Assembly: GCA_021786265.1 (NCBI GenBank)
Contig: JAJYNP010000226.1
Coordinates: 6,782 to 70,781 of the forward strand
Length of the DNA: 64,000 bases
Source of the DNA: Chloroflexota bacterium
Lineage (GTDB): Bacteria; Chloroflexota; Limnocylindria; Limnocylindrales; CSP1-4
Reading direction: 5' to 3'
Both the position numbers and the translations under genes were made by a program. The notes under the pieces were generated by a model, which was not told the DNA's origin, searched no databases, and worked only from the letters and a program-made list of their open reading frames with translations. Shown one piece after another: positions 61,518 through 64,000 of this stretch (within the stretch, counting starts at the first letter, position 1; each line of letters begins with the position of its first letter).

Positions 61518-61523
61518 AGCCTA
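61518..61523 (-). promoter_or_regulatory. TAGGCT -10 box, leaderless-type
   Basis: On the minus strand TAGGCT is followed by 8 nt and the GTG at 61509. Confidence 0.45.
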
Positions 61524-61663
61524 CGCGTCTGCGGGCGGGCCGTCACGGCCGCCTGGCGTGGCCTCCTGACCGACCTCCCCGATCTGCCGCGGCCGCGGCC
61601 CCGTGCCGGTCGCGTCCTCGCCGCGAGCCGCGGCCATACCTCACCTGGAGCGGGCCACCCATG

Positions 61664-61703
61664 TTGATAGTTGGTCTATAATGATGGCGACAGTCAATAT
61701 CAA
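61664..61703 (+). promoter_or_regulatory. Promoter and putative TetR operator of the MFS-tetR unit
   Basis: TATAAT (61677-61682) is a perfect -10 box. It is enclosed by an inverted repeat, TTGATAgTTG (61664-61673) and CAATATCAA (61695-61703), centred over the promoter. A TetR regulator encoded at the end of the unit is the likely ligand. The block is far AT-richer than the surroundings. Confidence 0.5.
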
Positions 61704-61729
61704 GTGACATGTATAAGGATGGAGCCATC

Positions 61730-63286
61730 ATGACGACTGCGGGGAGGCGCCGCTGGTGGGCGCTCGGGGCAATGGCCCTCGCGGTGTTCGCGGTCACCCT
61801 CGATGTGACCGTCATCAACGTCGCCCTGCCGACGCTGGCGGGCGCATTGAAAGCGTCGGAGTCGCAGCTGCAGTGGTTCGTCACCGCCTACACCCTCGCC
61901 CTGGTGGCCGGCATGCTACCGGCCGGGCTGATCGGCGACCGGTACGGGCGCAAGAGGCTCCTTTGCGCTGCCCTGCTGCTGTTCGTGGCGGGCTCGCTGG
62001 GATGCGCATACGCAACCGGGCCCGAGATGTTCACCGTCGCGCGAGTCGCGCTTGGGCTCGCCGGAGCGGGGCTGATCGTCATGGTCCTCTCGCTCATCAC
62101 GGTCCTCTTCGGCGAGACGGAGCGCCAGCGGGCGGTCGGGATCTGGGGCGCCGCCAACTTCATCGGCCTGCCATTGGGGCCGATCATCGGGGGCTGGATG
62201 CTCACCAACGTGTGGTGGGGCTGGATCTTCCTGATGAACGTGCCGGTGGCCCTGCTCGGCCTGGTCGCGGTGGTGGCGCTCGTGCCGGAGTCGCGATCGG
62301 CCGAGCGACCCGGCATCGACGTCGTCGGGGTGCTGTGCTCGAGCGCCGGGCTCGTGGCCCTCATGTACGGCGTCGTGGAGGCGGGGGACAACGGCTGGGG
62401 CAGTTCGAGCGCCATCGTTCCGGTCGTCGCCGGCCTCGCCGTCCTCGTGGCGTTCGTGCTCTGGGAGCGAAGGCTCACAGCACGGCCCGGCGGGCAGCCG
62501 CTGGTCGACCTGTCGCTCTTCCGCTCGCGCAGCTTCACCTGGGGCGTGGTCCTCACCGCGTTCGGCGTGTTCGGGCTGTTTGGCGTGATGTTCACCCTGC
62601 CCCAGTACTTCCAGGCGATCATGGGCGTCGACGCGCAGGGCTCGGGGTTCCGTCTCCTGCCCGTCGTCGGCGGCATGCTCGTCGGGCTCCTGCTCTTCTT
62701 CGTCCTGGTCAATCGCATCGAGGCGAAGCTCACCGTCGCACTCGGGTTCGCCGTCGTCGTCGTGGGCACGGCGATCGGGACGACGATGACCACGACGAGC
62801 GGCGATGCGTTCATGGCGGCATGGTCGTTCGTCGTGGGGGCCGGGGCCGGCCTCGGCTTTGGCCCCGCCATGTCTGCGGCCCTGGTCGAGATCGACGCCG
62901 AGCGGAGCGGTGTCGCCTCGGCGCTCCTGCAGGCGGTGGTCAAGCTCGGCCCGGCCTTCGGCGCATCGATCCTGGGGAGCGTGCTGAACTCGACATACCA
63001 GAGCCAGGTGAACGTGGCAGGCCTGCCAGCGGTCGCGGCGGGGGCGGTGAAGGCGAGCGTCTTCGGGGCCCTCGCCGTCGCGCAGCAGGTCAAGTCGGTC
63101 GCGCTCCTCGACTCGGCGCGGGCCGCGTTCGTAGCCGGCATGGACGATGCTCTGCGGTTCGCCACGGGCGTGGCCGTGGTTGCCATCGTGCTCGCGCTGG
63201 CCTTCCTCCCGGGCAGGTCCGCGGCGCCTGTACCATCGGGGGCGCCATCGCAAGGAGGGGGACGTGAAGTCGCAGTCGGAGGGTGA
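61730..63286 (+). CDS. DHA2-family MFS multidrug transporter (EmrB/QacA-like)
   Basis: A 518-residue 14-helix transporter. Motif D-like LDVTVINVALPTL in the first helix, motif A GLIGDRYGRKRLL (~66), and motif C in WGAANFIGLPLGPIIGGW (~145) are clear. It should export drugs or toxic small molecules. ATG 61730 is preferred over 61709 because AAGGA/GGAG lies at the right distance and the protein then starts MTTAGRRRWWALG before the first helix. The tetR start lies inside its last 23 nt. Confidence 0.88.
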   Translation: MTTAGRRRWWALGAMALAVFAVTLDVTVINVALPTLAGALKASESQLQWFVTAYTLALVAGMLPAGLIGDRYGRKRLLCAALLLFVAGSLGCAYATGPEMFTVARVALGLAGAGLIVMVLSLITVLFGETERQRAVGIWGAANFIGLPLGPIIGGWMLTNVWWGWIFLMNVPVALLGLVAVVALVPESRSAERPGIDVVGVLCSSAGLVALMYGVVEAGDNGWGSSSAIVPVVAGLAVLVAFVLWERRLTARPGGQPLVDLSLFRSRSFTWGVVLTAFGVFGLFGVMFTLPQYFQAIMGVDAQGSGFRLLPVVGGMLVGLLLFFVLVNRIEAKLTVALGFAVVVVGTAIGTTMTTTSGDAFMAAWSFVVGAGAGLGFGPAMSAALVEIDAERSGVASALLQAVVKLGPAFGASILGSVLNSTYQSQVNVAGLPAVAAGAVKASVFGALAVAQQVKSVALLDSARAAFVAGMDDALRFATGVAVVAIVLALAFLPGRSAAPVPSGAPSQGGGREVAVGG

Positions 63287-63872
63287 CAGACCAAGGCCCG
63301 GCCTGCGTGAACGGAAGAAGGCCCGCACACGGGCGCTGATCCAGGAGCACGCGCTCCGCCTGTTTCGCGAGCAGGGCTACGACGAGACCACGGTAGAGGG
63401 GATCGCGGAAGCGGCGGAGGTCTCGCCCAGCACGTTCTTCCGGTACTTCCCCACCAAGGAAGACGTCGTGCTCTACGACCCCTTCGACCCGATCCTCATC
63501 GAGGCGTTCCGGGCGCAGCCTGCCGAACTGAGCCCGCTCGGCGCGCTCAGGGCGGCCATGAAGAGCGTGCTTGGCTCCTCACCGGGCGAATGGATGGCAC
63601 AGCAGCAGGAACGGGCCGACCTCATCCTGTCGGTCCCCGAGCTCCGGAGGCGGATGATGGACGGGATCGTCGCCTCGATGGAGCCGTTTGCGCAGGCGCT
63701 GGGCGAACGGGTGGGGCGGCCGGCGGACGACTTCGCGGTGCGCAACCTGGTCGGGGCGGTCATCGGGGTGGGACTGTTCGCCTGGTTCGCAGCCGCCGCC
63801 AGCGAGAACGGCGACTACCTGGCGCTGATGGACGCCGCCATGGCCCACCTCGAGGCCGGTCTGCCGCTCTAG
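63264..63872 (+). CDS. TetR-family transcriptional regulator
   Basis: A 202-residue regulator with an N-terminal HTH (KKARTRALIQEHALRLFREQGYDETTVEGIAEAAEVSPSTFFRYFPTKEDVV, residues ~18-68, shown in part) and a helical ligand-binding domain. The GTG at 63264 is set by AAGGAGGGG 4-5 nt upstream and overlaps the MFS stop by 23 nt, so pump and repressor are co-expressed from the palindromic promoter at 61664. The inducer is unknown. Confidence 0.87.
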   Translation: MKSQSEGDRPRPGLRERKKARTRALIQEHALRLFREQGYDETTVEGIAEAAEVSPSTFFRYFPTKEDVVLYDPFDPILIEAFRAQPAELSPLGALRAAMKSVLGSSPGEWMAQQQERADLILSVPELRRRMMDGIVASMEPFAQALGERVGRPADDFAVRNLVGAVIGVGLFAWFAAAASENGDYLALMDAAMAHLEAGLPL

Positions 63873-64000
63873 GCCGAAGCTCCTACGGCCGTCCGCTCGG
63901 CCGTGAGCACGAATCGATCCTGGTCTGAGCACGATTGGCGTTCGTCTCACGGTGTGAGGCGTAGGCACTAAATAGGTTGACGTCGGAGCCGGGATCGGCG
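63873..64000. promoter_or_regulatory. Spacer at the right edge with a small palindrome
   Basis: No gene is seen. cgTCTCAC and its near inverse around ggt lie at 63943-63961; they are followed by the AT-rich GCACTAAATAGG and TTGACG at 63977-63982. This may be the control region of a gene beyond the window. Confidence 0.25.

Overview
This is a 64 kb stretch of very GC-rich bacterial DNA, densely packed with genes on both strands. Many neighbouring genes overlap by 4 nt (ATGA or GTGA), and many starts are GTG. About 66 protein genes are supported. No rRNA, tRNA, CRISPR array or insertion sequence was recognised. The gene content (bacterial HdrABC-MvhADG, a fused Kgd-type 2-oxoglutarate enzyme, a DUF6457-like protein, many TAnnnT -10 boxes just upstream of start codons) suggests a high-GC soil or freshwater lineage such as Chloroflexota (Limnocylindria/Ellin6529-like) or Actinomycetota. 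That placement is an inference; nothing here fixes the taxon.

Region by region. 0-1.8 kb: an MprF-C-like (DUF2156) membrane protein that may run off the left edge. 1.8-10.1 kb (minus strand): hdrC-hdrB-hdrA-mvhD-mvhG-mvhA, a maturation protease and hypA, i.e. an H2-linked electron-bifurcating heterodisulfide reductase complex with two of its maturation factors, then a tandem-ACT protein. 10.3-11.5 kb: a saccharopine-dehydrogenase-like enzyme. 11.7-18.5 kb: leucine/isovalerate catabolism (methylcrotonyl-CoA carboxylase beta and alpha, HMG-CoA lyase, an acyl-CoA dehydrogenase), with a SemiSWEET transporter between the carboxylase subunits. 18.6-25.5 kb: a 20-residue Lys/Pro-rich peptide gene and two converging xanthine-dehydrogenase-family hydroxylases. 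25.8-28.4 kb: an acyl-CoA synthetase coupled to a MazEF-type module.

28.4-31.5 kb is a visibly lower-GC island of small exported proteins: a lipoprotein, a one-TM protein, a secreted protein and a beta/gamma-crystallin-like protein. It also holds tiny ORFs and a gene remnant. It lies divergently next to a NarL-type two-component system (31.6-33.8 kb) whose kinase has a PDZ-like extracytoplasmic segment. A VapBC module, two unknown genes, and an aldo/keto reductase with two small alpha/beta-barrel proteins (one LsrG-like) follow. 37.5-40.2 kb: YkoP-like protein, MFS transporter, AMMECR1. 40.4-46.4 kb: a drug-efflux island (MarR regulator, ABC-2 exporter pair, 14-TM MFS pump, ABC half-transporter). 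46.4-47.6 kb: AzlCD amino-acid exporter. 47.7-50.4 kb: unknown protein, GGDEF/HD-GYP protein and a small helical protein. 50.7-56.1 kb: an aminotransferase, an unknown protein and Kgd. 56.0-61.5 kb: K+ channel with RCK domains, HAD phosphatase, DUF6457-like protein, a Mut7-C protein and a ChrB-like protein enclosed by two paralogous membrane proteins. 61.7-63.9 kb: an MFS pump translationally coupled to a TetR regulator.

How it fits together: the catabolic genes feed acetyl-CoA and acetoacetate (leucine) and reducing equivalents (molybdenum hydroxylases) into a TCA cycle that uses the Kgd-type enzyme. The Hdr-Mvh operon adds a hydrogen- and ferredoxin-linked redox module more typical of anaerobes. 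The right half is dominated by export and resistance functions under local MarR and TetR control. Many single genes appear to be transcribed as leaderless or nearly leaderless mRNAs, while genes inside operons use Shine-Dalgarno sequences or overlapping start/stop codons.
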